Positions 1-12,679 of a stretch of DNA of 64,000 nt are shown here, one piece after another. The stretch comes from Apophysomyces variabilis. Lineage: Eukaryota; Mucoromycota; Mucoromycetes; Mucorales; Mucoraceae. Location of the stretch: assembly GCA_002749535.1 (NCBI GenBank), contig MZZL01000376.1:558001-622000 (forward strand). The letters run 5' to 3'. Each line of letters begins with the position of its first letter. Within the stretch, counting starts at the first letter, position 1. Both the position numbers and the translations under genes were made by a program. Under the pieces are notes generated by a model. That model saw only the letters and a list, made by a program, of their open reading frames with translations. It was not told where the DNA came from and searched no databases.

Positions 1-3000
1 AGCTCTTTCACAATGAAGGAGAAGTATGACGGTCCAAGGTAGGCATTGATTTTAAGCAACGTATCGCGAGTAACATCTCGGACATCCTGAGCTCGACTGC
101 GAATGATCTGACACAGACTGATAAGCAGACCGGGTAAATTGAGGCGCATCGACTTCTCGGGGAGTGATCGAAGCAGCTTGGCGATACCAAGAGCAATAGG
201 AACACGGGAAAGGACAGATTGTCTCGTCTTGTTATTGTTAAGGTACTTGTTGAGCTCTGGTAATAATTTCGAAATCAAGATATCGTGGATCTTTTCAGGT
301 TGACTCTTTGCTGGACCTTTCTCCAACTCTTCTTCTTCCTCCTCTTCCTCATTTTCTTCTTCTTTAGCCTCCTGTTTATTTTCCTGCTCTGCTTTTGCCT
401 TGACTTCAGCTGCAATCTGATGCGAAGACACAAATTCGATCTGTGCTTTCTGTCGACCCATGATTTTCAAGGCAGTCTCCTCGGTAACTTCGACATCTCT
501 AAGATCGAAATGGAACGCATCCAAAATACCAATTACGACACGCACGAACGTCTTTTCCATTTCCTCCTTCTTGGCAATAAGGCCAAGGTAATTTCTAAGC
601 AAGCGGTAATAGTGGGACCAGGGAAGAAGGCGAGCTAACTCGGTAAGTGTTACGATACATTGATGGATGAGATTATGGTCGGCCACTCGATCATTTTCAT
701 AGAAAAAGGATGTCACGATAGGGAGCAAGATGCTGTTGACGGAAGATGCCTTGAAGTTTTCAGTTGGTGCCATACTGGCTAGACGACTGAGAGCACGTAC
801 ACGTCGGTGAAGCTGCATGTGGTAGATATTGGCGAAAAAGTTCACTTCTTCATCCCCAGAGCCGAGTAATGGCACCAAGTCTTCAAAGATTGGTAATTCA
901 GGGAACATTTTGATAGCTGCGTCCAGCAAATTCACAAATTCGATTCTGATAAGTTCAACATGCAATGTCAAACCACGCTTGATAGCAGGATAAATCAAAT
1001 GGTTAACATGCTCCATCAATCGCCGCTTTTCTTCTTCATTATCCTGATTTTTTGTGAATGTCAAGAACCGTGTAACACAGTGCGTGGAACTTCCGCGAAT
1101 AGCCATCTCTTCAGGATCTTGCATGGTGTATATGCACTGGTGTAGCAAAGGAAGCCATTGATGGTGATCAAGCTTGTCGTATAAATCATCAGATATTTTG
1201 TTAAGAGCATCAAGCATGCTATCATAATCCATCTCCTGCACTCGTTTCGGGGAGTACGAATTAAGTCCATCCAAAAGTTCGCTGACCAACACAATGTGAG
1301 GATTGATATCTGCCAATGCCTTCATGATATCCACCAGGGATCGTCTACCATTACGTGATCGTATCATTGAAAACATAAGGGATGCGGTGCTATAGTATTT
1401 CTGGTATATATGTGATCCAGCCTCAAGCCCTGGGACAATGCGGATAAAACGCGCCCATGTAGACAGGATATGCTCTTTCGTTGTTTCCGGAATAATTCTC
1501 ACTGGCTTATTCAGACTGGGCAATAATAGATCAACGATGACAGCTGCTTGTTCGCCATTCGATGTGTAAGGTGCAACACGGTCGACGATGGCAATTTGGC
1601 GAATCGAGTATCTACCGCTGCCAAATTTCACATCGTCCTTTGACTGTGTCAATCGGTACTTCAGGTGACTCAACAACAAATCGACATGTGGAACAATGAG
1701 CTTTTGCTTGAGACTAACAGTATCATCCACTTCCATTTCATCAGAACAGTGGTTCAAACTGTTTTCCACAAGATCTAAGATATTGGACAGGACGTGTTCG
1801 TTCAAACTCTTTGCAGACAAAATGGCATAAACTTGCGGCAGGACGCGAGCATCGTAATCGACGAGAAAAGGAATATATTCAACTCTTTCTGACCATACGA
1901 CAAAGAGTTGGAGCAAGATAGACATGTTTTGAGAAGATTCCAAAGGAAATACTTCCAGTTTTGGAGAGATAAACGTTTCAAACATCGCAGGCAAGTAGGG
2001 GGTGAAATCGTATTTGCCGCTCAATTTGAAGAAATCCACTATACGCTTCAAGGCCAAAGCTTTGACTTCTTTCGACCGTTTGCTGTGTTGTTTGCCTTTC
2101 GTTTCTTCTACCTCCTCAGCGTCCTCAGCAGTGTCAATATCCATAGAAACGGTCTCTCTACGGTATGCTGAATAAATGATGTACATCACCACCTTAAGCA
2201 AGGGTGCCAAGAACGGCATAATGTGTGATCCCATCTGTTTGATAATATCTTCCATCAGCATCAACAGACCGACCTGCTTTCTCCAAGCAATATCTTGCAA
2301 GATGGTGCTTCCTTCTTCCACAAAGGAAAAGCTGGTTACCACGCCTTCTTCGTCTTTAGTTTCACCAGGCAAGTCAACAATAGCGCTGAAAGACTCAAGG
2401 GCCAAGCCAAAGAAGAATCGGATTTCTGGAGGATGACAACACGCAACGGCGCTCAAGATAGCATATCGGCGGATTGTTTTACTACTTTTACTGGCTGCTA
2501 TACTCTTGCGCTGAACTAGACGACCGAACAGAATACGCATCACGATTGGCATAAGTCCGTCCCGATGTGCTGGATCAATCATGTTCTGCTCTTCGTTTTG
2601 AATGAACGTTGACAGTTCGTCCCTGAATCTGGTTTCGTTCATCAAGTTGCGCAGGTTATCAGCATACGGTTTGATTTTTGGGTCTTTCCACGTAAGAATA
2701 CATTCAAGAGCGGCAGATTGAAGTTTGCTATCACCCTTGGCGATCAGACGCAAAAACACGCCATGCAGTTGTTCACTCTTGTACAAGACACGAGGATTCT
2801 CAAATGCAGCAAATAATTCCAGCCAATTGGCCATCTTTGTCTTCGTAATTCTGCTGTTTATGTGCAAGATGCCAAGTTTTTCTCCTGAGTTTTCATGACT
2901 TTCATCTTCGATATCATCCGTAGCAACAGATTCAAATTCGTGTTCCAAAAAGCGAAAAAAAATAGGTATCAAATGACGGGAACGTTGTTCGGCGATAGAG

Positions 3001-6000
3001 GCATTCTCCTTAAGCGAGGTCAGGATCAAGTTGTGATAATTCCAAAAGTCCACGCGGATTTCTTCTTGAGCGCATAGCTATTCAACAACGTCAACACATG
3101 CAAGCTTTTTTTTTGTTCGTTGGCAGTTGACTAACCTTAACAAATAGCATAGCGTAGCTTGCCGCTTTCTCTTCACCGATAATTGACCACGCTTTATCTT
3201 CGATCTGAGTGTATTTGTTGTAGGTAGGACATTCAAAAGAAATATCACGGGTTTTGGTTGCATGGCCGCTGTCGATAGTTAGTGGGCTAGTGGACTTAAT
3301 AACCACATCAGCAGGAAATCCGTCTCGTACGAGCAACTTTTCTTCATCAAACTTGGCTAATTCAGAAAAACACAGATTCCAGTAAAGTTCTCGGTCAGAC
3401 TTAGCAGAAGTAGCCAAGATCTTCTTCGCCTCCTCCCACATTGGTCGTAAATTCACTGTCAGGAGACCAAGAGACAGTAACGGCGCAAAGTCTTTGAATA
3501 AATCTGGAATTCTCTCCGAGCTTACAGCAAGCTGGATCTTTTGAGCACATAAAAGCTTGTCGCGGAAATCCTTCATTGTTGGTACAATCTCCTCCATATC
3601 AACCGCAAGCTCGACAATGCCGCACGGTTCGTCGTCCGGATGTTGTGTATCCTTCTTCATCAGTGGCTGGTCGTATAGAGCGAGAATCTTCATAGTGTAT
3701 AAGCGGCAGTTACGATGATAAGAACTTAGGTTATTCTTCAATAGAGGATACATAATTTCCAGTTTTTCAAGCGAGAACATGCCATCCTCGTTCATGCTAG
3801 AATCCTAGGAGTTAAACCTACATCGCATATCATTACTATAGTTACCTGGATCGGAAAAGATCCATCAACTTAAAAACGCCACGAAGAATGATTTCGTTAT
3901 GTCCATGCAAGGCAAGTACTTTGCTGAGGAAACGTTCTTGCAAGCTTCTAAGTTTTGCTAGAGCATCGCCTCCTTGTGTTGCGGCCATGCGAGCCAAAGA
4001 CTCAATGGAAAGACCAAGAAGTGCTTCCAAAACGAAGTTTTTTCGTCCGATCACGAACTTTTCATAAACGACGTCGTTCCCTTCTGCTTCCTTAGCCAAA
4101 AAGGAAAGCAGAGAATCGTACAGAGAGACAATCGTTTTGAATGCGTCATCGAAAGGAATTTGAATGGATGGGACTAAGTTCAAAGCGGCAGAGATAACAG
4201 CAATGCTAGAAACATTCGAGCATTCGACCTACAAAAATATAAATACAAGTATCCTAATCCGTACTATGGCATATTACCTCCGTTATGCTGGTCTCGTTCA
4301 AACGGTTTCGTTCTTTAGCCCAGTCATATTTTGCTGAAAGTATATCGAGGATACCATCCGGCACAGATTTGGAATTCTTCACCGCTGGGAATCGTAAAAG
4401 GCCTTCCGCAGTTACAGATGAAGATAGCATACCAGGATTAATCGTGAGAGCATTGGAAGCAACCAGTTCAGATAGGAAAAGAACAGTTTCCTGTGGATAG
4501 GCTGAGAATTTCTCGGATGCAAATCTGTGGACATTAGTGACCATCCATGCATAAGGCTGATTACGTACTTTATAACGTAAGGAAGCGTAACTTGTGTAAA
4601 ATTGGCCCATTCAAGCTTGGCCAATCCAAGGAAGAATCCGTAAACAAGGACAGCATCATCATATAAAATCACTGACTGTAACATTGAACGTCCTCCGCCT
4701 ACAACGACTTCCAAAGTACCAAAGCATAGCACACCTGTTATAGTTCTCAGGGTTTGCACATAAAGGGCTTGTGAAAATAATCCTTGTTTCGATGTAAACA
4801 GCAAACTAGTGATTTTCTGCAGCCTTTCAATAATTGGCTTTGGATCTACCAAGTATTTGTCATTTTTTTTCCTTCTTTTATGCTCTCTTCTCACCTTGTA
4901 TACGGGATGATTTTCGAACAGTGACACACAAAGCCAGGAGGGAAACCAGAATCAACAGTCTTTCGGCATCCAAGGATTGACCTCCCAATATCGTGTCTGT
5001 TTCCCGCAGCAGGAGAGTGATGACTGGTGTAAAATGTTCGCGATAGGTGTGGTGAAGTACAAGAAGAGTGGTATTTGAAAGCAGCTGATACGTTGCATTT
5101 GCAGCTAATCAAGTCTTTAATCTCGGCTATTTTCCAATGCCTCGCTACTTACCGAGATCCTCTGAGAGCTCTTCGTATGACTGATGCAAAAGTACCTTGT
5201 ATATTGCTTCGCCCCTTGAATGCATACGGTGATCCACTTGCTAAGAAAAACGAACAATTTTCAGGGATTATGCTAAGAAGTATATCTGTACCCGTACCTT
5301 TATGCACTCGAAGAACAACATCGCCAGACCTTCTTCATACTCTTTTGTTGGGTTCGATCGTAGGGATGCCAATATATGCCGAACGATATCCTCCAAGTCT
5401 TTGCCTCTGGCTTTCCGTAACAGGAATGCAAACGCTTCTGCGGTAAAATGACGAATATATGGCTTGCTTTTATGGTCTTCACCTAGCAGTTTCGACAGTT
5501 TCCTAGAAAGCACACATTAGGTAAGAAATAATTTACGGTGACGTACGAAAACACAGAGCTTAGATCCGGCATCAGCTGTCTTGAAAGGAATTTGAAAAGG
5601 TATGCGATGGAATTAAATACATTCTATAGACCAGTAAGCCCCATTGTGCCATGATTGATTTTTGCTACTAACCTCTAAAAGCTGAACGTCGCGGTGATAT
5701 ACCAGAGGGAGGATGCAATCAAATATACGTGCAAAATATGGATAGAATTCGCCTTCGAGATCTTTAGCTAGTTTTGTGACAAGGCTATCAAACTGAGAGT
5801 GAGATAGATGATCCAAAATTATCTGCAGACTTACTCTAATAAACCATCCAAAGCCATGCTTTCAGGGACTTTGAAATGTTTTTCCAAGATTTCTACAATT
5901 TTTTCCTTATGATATACAATAGAAGGGAGTGATTTGGCATAAGGTGTGATTTCTCGTGCGAATGTCGAAAAGTGTCTTGTCAAGTTAAGCTCCTTCCATG

Positions 6001-6230
6001 ATTCCAGGGCTTCATTAAAGAATGAGCCATGAGAATCAGGATCCTCTTCCACAAGGCGCGATCGACGAACAATATCTACTTTTAAAGAGTCCACTCGGCT
6101 GTTGAACGATTGGAACTACGAAAGATCGGTTGTCGGTAAAAAAAAAAAAAATGGCGATCGATCCACAAACCTTAAATCGGTTGGTGCCTTGCCCTGTGTT
6201 GAGCTGTGCAGAAGCGGTGTTGTCTTTCAT
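1..6230 (-). CDS. UTP20: UTP20, U3 snoRNP / 90S pre-ribosome HEAT-repeat scaffold (3' end outside window)
   Basis: UTP20 is a nucleolar component of the small-subunit processome needed for 18S rRNA processing. Twelve exons are visible: 6171-6230, 5835-6115, 5673-5784, 5547-5623, 5298-5502, 5153-5240, 4895-5104, then about 4568-4851, 4254-4568, 3848-4228, 3136-3800, and an uninterrupted 1-3077. The N-terminus reads through the first intron (6116-6170) as NRFK joined to FQSFNSRVDSLKVD, followed by an SFFNEALESWKELNLTRHF stretch, which is the conserved UTP20 start. Later the LVTKLAKDLEGEFYPYF and AYLFKFLSRQL blocks match the DRIM/UTP20 family, and the rest is helical HEAT-like sequence. An acidic tract of Glu runs lies near 340-380. 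About 1,890 residues are visible against roughly 2,500-2,800 in relatives, so the C-terminal quarter is missing. The start at 6230 was chosen because it leaves the usual short N-terminus. Family assignment is firm; the middle exon borders are approximate. Confidence 0.93.
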
Positions 6231-8596
6231 GGTGTGATGAGTATTATGCGATATGGTATAGACAAATGCAAAGATAAAAAGGGAAGGACCAAGAAAGACG
6301 CTCTCACAGAGGCAAAGGGCCTTTCTTAACTTTTTCAACCCACTTGCGAATCTGCTTGAAAAGGAAAACCAAGTGTTCTCGGACTGCTTTTTCAAGCCAC
6401 CAGCGATTTCTGGTTTGTAACTCCGGCCATTGTTTGCATGACACAAGCGCCTTTATCCTGATCTTCTTTCGATAAAGCCATATAATACTCTTGATAACCT
6501 ATCTGAAGTATTTAAAATCACCTAAGTTAAAGCGAAGAAGGGATATTATGCTTGTTATGCTTGTTCAATACAAGACATAACTAGTAAGAGTATTGCAGCC
6601 ATGAATGTCGTAATGATATCAGGGACTGTTCTTGCAGCAATTCTTGACCTACTGTAATTGAAATTTTTGTGTATAAAAAATAAGGTTTGTGCTTGAAATT
6701 GTATAAATACGCGTCATTAGTAGATATGCTATGTAGAAAGTATATTTTACTTATATCAAGTTGATTTTCCAATGGACAGAGAATTCATTTGAGCAGCATA
6801 AAAAGTACATTTATGGTTAGTAAATGGAAACGATATGAGTATACGTCTTTTCTACTTATCCGCAAGGGGTATCCCTAGGCATTCATGGGGATGGCAAGAT
6901 AGGAAAACGGCATTTGATGATAGGCTGGCTTCATGTTTACAGCCCGCGGAAGAATTGAAGCGATGCAATAGCTGGAAGCACTACAGAATGAAGAACACTA
7001 TATATAAAAGGATGCCATTTCTTTTCTACTTACCGAGTGAATTGCTAGAAGGTTACTTACGAAACTAAGGTGGTTCGGAAAGAGGTCATGCAGGCTAAAA
7101 GATACACATGAAGGACATCACTCATACGCTATGTGTAGTGAATCCGAGTGTGTATGGGTTGTGTTTTTGGGGAACAAAGCCAAAGAGTAAAAAAGGGTGT
7201 ATATGCCACAAAAATAGGATAACAACGTTATCTCTATAGATTCTGCTAGCCTCCTTGGTAGAGCGAAATTGTGCCACAAGCAAGCCCTAATCCTCACAGC
7301 TTTTGCATTATCTCGATATCACTCAGAGATTCCAAACGTTAAAGCTAGAATGAATAATATTCATGCCGTTAAAGGACATATGAGAGTCAGGTGCACTGGT
7401 ATAGTTTGCCTTAATGTTATGCAATAATCATTATCACTTCGCAATTGTTTGATACTGAGTTACTTGCTCCCATTGTCATCCCCAACTTTTTTTTTGGCTT
7501 CTCCTTGTGGACTCCATCCTTCATATGCCCAATTCTACCTTTCCCTTTGGATATTCCTTGAATATACCGAAGAAGTCGTATATCTCCATGCTGATCCAAG
7601 GCGGCAATGATGCGTTCTACTATTGTAAGCAAAAATTTTTGGATAAATCTGTGATACTCTCTGTTTCATGCCGCCATTTTATTGGAACGCTGTTGTTATC
7701 AAATTGCCTGAGGTATAGTATTCGTGGAATAGCGCAGAAGGTATTCGCATCCTTCCTACGAGTTATACTTCTGGTTGATTTATTGTGTTTCTCCCTCTCC
7801 GCAATTTTAACCCTGCAACACGATCAGGCCGCACTCATCTTGCGGCCGCACACCTCCTAGCCATTTAGACCTTATCGCATACATTAAATCTTTATATAGG
7901 ACGGAGATCTTATTTGGGAGTATCAATTTGCCTGACTACAGGGCATATTATGATATGCAAGCCTACTTGCACTCGAGAGGACAGAATAGGTGGTTCATAC
8001 CAAGGAAAATTTTCGAATGACAAGAACTTATCGTTACGGCGTGTATAATAATTTTGCGTTCGTAATATTAACGACCATGCGACTAAACTGTCAAGTATGG
8101 CTGCCGTTAACTTAGCAACGTTCCCGAACTATCAAAGATATCTTTTAAATAGATGGTCCACTCATTGATCTGCCGAATTGATATGGAGCGGATGTCTATG
8201 TTTGTTTGCGAGTAGGCATGCTCGGAATGAGTAGGTTCAAATGAAGAAGAGCAGTTACGAGCCAAAGGGTTGCTGAGTTCATGTTTGCTGTCACAACGTG
8301 TTCATTAAAATTGGTGTTCCCAATACCAGACCCCGCCCCGACCAACTTTCTTTTTTTCCTTTCACACTCCTTCTATCCCCTTTTTGCCCTCAAACAGTCG
8401 AACCTCCCCTTTTGGGTCCTTTACTACGTCTTTCTTCTTATTATTCTTTACGACAAATAAACTATCCACTATTCACTTGGAAATCTACTGGGCTCCTTTC
8501 TTTTAGTTTGCTATTTCAGGTGAAAAACTAACTCACTGTCGACCGACCTTCTCATCATTTCTACAGAACATTATCCATTCGCGATAACCCACATTC
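6231..8596. other. Intergenic region between divergent UTP20 and the Caf120-like gene
   Basis: This 2.4 kb stretch separates two divergently transcribed genes and should hold both promoters. CT-rich DNA at about 8340-8500 lies just before the PH-protein start and looks like a fungal core promoter/5' leader. A short minus-strand frame at 7417-7632 and an overlapping plus frame at 7507-7860 have no family I recognise and no splice partners. I see no convincing gene, tRNA or transposon ends. Confidence 0.5.
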
Positions 8597-11405
8597 ATGT
8601 CAGCTACACCTTTAGAAGACACGCGTATGCATGCCTTGCAGGCTGGCATGGAAAATCTCGGTCTTCAACAAGCTTATGACGATTCCGATGACGAACGACC
8701 ACTTTCAATGCAAGGGCCAGCTCCAGTCCGTTCAACTACGAGACCTGAGAAATTCTTAAAACCACCATTACAACCACCACAAGGCCCTATACCAGCTGAT
8801 ATGCAGACAACACAACAGCTCTATGACGCCTATACGAACAAAGTCTATATGGAAGGATTTATCCGCATGAAAAACGAATTGACGGTCGATGGACAGCCTT
8901 GCGATGATCAATGGTCACCATGGTATGCTGAATTATGTGGTCCGTACCTGCTTCTGTGGGATGCTCTGATTGAGAACCCCATCACACCCCAGTACATTAA
9001 TATTGCGGACTCTCGCGCACAGTTGGAAGGCAACTTGTGGTCCCTGAATGCTGTTGGCGCGAATCGGTTTCTGATTGATTCTCAGCAAAGCCCGCAATGG
9101 GTGCGCGCCATCCGGTTGTCTTGCTTTGAGGCTTCCAGAATTCATGAAATATACACCCGCAGATTTATTGCATCACGTCATATGGATCTTTTAGCTAAAC
9201 CAATGGTGAAGATGGAGGGATTCCTGCAGGTTAAGCTTGCAGGTACTACAGACTGGCAGCAGTACTGGACTGTAGTATCGGACAGACGTGACGAGAAAAA
9301 ATTATTTGGAAAAAAGTCTGTACCTTTCCGTGGTCAACTCATGTTCTACGAGTCAAAAAAAGCCAAGCAACCTCTGATGACCATGGTCAATGTTGTACAA
9401 GCCTATACAATTTATCCCGACGAACCACATCTTATAGAAACACCAACGATTATTAAGGTGGAAGGAAGCGTAAATAATGGCGAACAACAGACGACAACAA
9501 GTGCCTTACTAACAGCGTCTAGCTCGCAAGAGTTAGTTCAATGGTTAGTTGGGACATTCGATGCATTCAAACTGTATGGCCGACCTTCCAAATTGCTCGA
9601 TGATCCCGCTAACATTTCGGCGCTTAATTTCGGTGAAGGTCCCCGCTTGTTTCTTGATCCGTTCGAAGTTCAGCACGTTAACGTGCAGAACGAAACTCTA
9701 ATCGATAACAAGGCCACATTCGCAGGTATATTATTAAATAAACTGAATCAGCCACCACCACCACCAGGCCACGGGCCAGGAGGAATGGCTTACCCCGCTT
9801 CCGCGCCACAGATGCAACCAACAGGTCAAATGCAGCCTCAATATCAAGCTCCTACAGCACCTATGGGTCCTTCAGGATCAGTTGGCCAGCCACGTGCATC
9901 TGTTATGCCACCAGTAGGCAAAAAGGGAAAGGTTATCTACGCAAGCGATGACAGCGAAAACGATGATGACGAGGAGGATGAAGATGAAGACAGTGATGAT
10001 GACTCCGTTTTCAACCAAAACAAAGCAACGAAATCACCAAAAACGCCTGATCCAACCCGGCCTCTATCGAAATCCACGCATGATGCTACGGAAGAAGATC
10101 GTTCAGCATCAAAGCTTACTTTGCCACTTATCTCAAGTGATAATGAAGACTTTGCACAGAGCATCCTAGGCACGGATCAGGAAAAGAAGGAAGAAGCTGA
10201 AAAGCCCAAGTCCGTACTTTCTGGAACCGAGCATGATCAAGATAAGAAGAGCGAACAGGGAGGATCGATAGCTGAAACACGACGTCCACGGCCAAGAATT
10301 ACTCGTCCTCAAACCAGTGTTAGCGGGTCTGATAGTGAAGAAGAGGAGGAAGAAGAGGAAGAGCACGATGGCAGTGATTCAGAGGATGATAGACCTATCA
10401 ATGATGGACGATATCCACCTTCGATGAATGGATACCCACAACATCATCAGCAAATGGATGGACAAATGGACCCACGCATGATGTATGGAGATGCTTATTA
10501 CGGTGAGATGGACCCAAGAATGCAGGGGTATTACCAAGACTTTATAATGACAGAAGACGGTCCTATGATTCCGCAATTGGGGGACCACTTTGCTACTCAA
10601 AACAGTTTGCTGGATACATTCCGTCCGGATCAGCCGTCCGCTCGAGACCAAGAAGGTTGGGCCCGAGCCACTGGTCAGCCACTCATTCAACTACCTAATA
10701 AGCCATCGGCTCCAAGAGCAGGTCTTGTTGGTATGATTTCACAAATTGAGGATGTAAAGAAGGATAAAGAGGCTAATCGAGGCCGATTGCTGGAGATGGA
10801 GAAGGAACGTCTAATGGAACGGGAACGTGAACGGTATTTGATGGAGCAACGACAACAAATGATACAGAAAGTTGGTATAAGTAGGATCACTTCGATTTAT
10901 GTTACTGAATTGTCCATAGCAACAGCAACAACAACAGCAATCCATGATGGCTTCCGCATCACAGCATAACCTCAGTAGCCTTGGTAGTATGACGGCAGGC
11001 AACAGTAGCAGCATGAGCTTGAATGTTCCACCTCCACAAATGATGGATCCTCGCATGAGTATGATGCCCAATATGGGTATGATGCCTATGATGGATCCTC
11101 GCATGAGTATGATGCCCAACATGGGTATGATGCCGATGATGGATCCTCGTATGTCCATGATGCCCAACATGGGTATGATGCCTATGATGGATCCTCGCAT
11201 GTCCATGATGCCCAACATGGGAATGATGCCGATGATGATGGATCCTCGAATGTCAATGATGCAAAATGCGGGCATGTGGAATGGCGGAGGTCGACTGAGC
11301 CCAAATCCACCAGCGGCAGATGATGAGGATGACGATGTACCCCTCGGCAGCAACAAGATGGACGGGGCGCATTCGCCAACACCAGGAAGGAAAACAAGAC
11401 AATAA
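8597..11405 (+). CDS. PH-domain protein of the Caf120/Skg3 type (CCR4-NOT associated)
   Basis: Two exons, 8597-10870 and 10920-11405, give 919 residues. The donor is an unusual GTTGGT, but it is the only join that keeps phase 0 and leads into a Gln run. An N-terminal PH-type region (about residues 75-200: YMEGFIRMKNEL, then the SPWYAELCGPYLLLWDAL strand) and a second PH-like part (about 205-330, MEGFLQVKL, WQQYWTVVSD) match the fungal Caf120/Skg3 family, which in yeast associates with CCR4-NOT deadenylase. After that come a Pro/Gln-rich linker, two acidic clusters (about 455-470 and 580-595), a predicted coiled coil of Glu/Arg/Met (about 720-758), a Gln run, and a Met-rich tandem repeat. The long low-complexity C-terminus suggests a disordered, condensate-prone tail. 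I am confident in the PH assignment and moderately so in the Caf120 link. Confidence 0.8.
11040..11270 (+). repeat. Coding minisatellite, 48-bp unit, inside the PH-domain gene
   Basis: Four units of 48 bp (starting at 11040, 11088, 11136 and 11184) plus a partial fifth encode a 16-residue repeat with core MMDPRMSMMPNMGMMP. The fourth copy has one extra Met codon. Synonymous differences between units (for example ATGAGT versus ATGTCC) show that the copies are not all recent. Confidence 0.95.
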
Positions 11406-12679
11406 TATAAACCAAATCACGCACTAGAGGATTTATTGCATTATCTTTTTGACAAAGTTGCGTTTAGCAGGCTTATATTCGATAAATGTCAAAATGCACC
11501 TTTAGCTCGACTATGCTTATCTATTTAGATTGATTATTGCGTAGATGTATTTATTCAATGAAAACACAGCAAAAAGTTTTTACGACCGTAGAGAAAAGGA
11601 AAATCAAAATTGGGCACCAAATCAGGAATGGAGCAACTTAGTAACTATAAGTGTGTCGCATTTTTCAGTCCATGACGTAAAGAAGCATCATAGAGTAGAC
11701 TATGGTTTTAGCCAACGCAAACAAACGTGATGCGTTTCAGCTTCAAACATGATACAGAATTTATTTCCACTTAAATGAACCGAGGAAGCGGATGAATGCT
11801 TCCTTATCTATTATTTTGCATTCTCTTACAACATGCTTATCTATATTCATGACGTAGACAAATCCCCATGCCCTCAAGAGCCACATCATTTTAACATCGA
11901 ATACTCTACGTTTGCAACTCGCTGACTGCTGACCTGATGTTTATCTGCGATTCCCGGGTATCTCTGCGGAGCTAAAAATTCCATATCCGAAAGTGTATGA
12001 ATAGCACCAAAGACTGAAGCACTTTTGGGTTTCCTTATACATTACTTCATCCGCGCTCATTCGGATATAGACGTCTTCTTTTAAGACGGGGTCGACTTTG
12101 ACACATTCCTCGCGGTTGTTGTCAATAGTGGTGGTTGCATCGTTAAATTCTCTAGAATGGTTGTCACAGTGATAATTCAGTGGCATAGCAGACTCATTTT
12201 CAGTATGATCCTATAAAATAGCTTTTGCTGGTATGTATCACTTTAACAACAAGATCATACTTTGATACGTTGCTGTCTTTAAAAGCAAAAGGATCGCCCT
12301 GTTGTATGAGTAAAATAAAGGAACTGAAAGCATGACAAAATTAAACTTAATGCCATGATGACCCGTTTTATTTGAAGAAGGATATCGTCGAGTTTCAGAC
12401 TATATGAGAACTTTATGCATTTGAAACTCTCCCAGAAATAACTCTATATGGTGTATTACGACAGGCTGCTTTGTTTTGGGCCTATCTAGCTAATGTACCA
12501 CGTAACAGACAAAGCAAAAGTTTAGAAGCAGTAGCGTCATTGTGGCCCACACGTGGTTCGTACGTCTAAAACATGAGACAAAAAAGAAGTATATATTTTT
12601 CGATGTCAGCTCAATCTCCTTTTTAGATCGCTTTTCCTTTCTTTCTTTTTCCCTTTTCTTCTTCATTTCTGACTTAACT
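11406..12679. other. Intergenic region between the PH-domain gene and TRK-A
   Basis: This 1.3 kb gap holds the 3' flank of the PH gene and the promoter of TRK-A, with a CT-rich run at about 12618-12670 just before the TRK-A start. An 81-codon minus-strand frame at 11941-12186 has no recognisable family and no partner exon. I leave it unannotated. Confidence 0.5.

Noticed and set aside
7417..7860. Overlapping 71- and 117-codon frames on opposite strands
   Set aside because: The minus frame (RYIQGISKGKGRIGH) hints at a DNA-binding segment, but I could not tie it to any family or exon.
9937..10173. Antisense frame of Ser runs over the acidic tract of the PH gene
   Set aside because: It is the complement of GAN-rich codons and has no independent support.
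10811..11356. 181-codon antisense frame over the Met-rich repeat
   Set aside because: Repeat-driven shadow frame; the plus-strand frame has the splice-consistent gene.
12542..12679. Upstream extension of the TRK-A reading frame
   Set aside because: It begins with GTG, is hydrophobic/Phe-rich from the CT-rich leader, and the paralogue starts at the position equivalent to ATG 12680.
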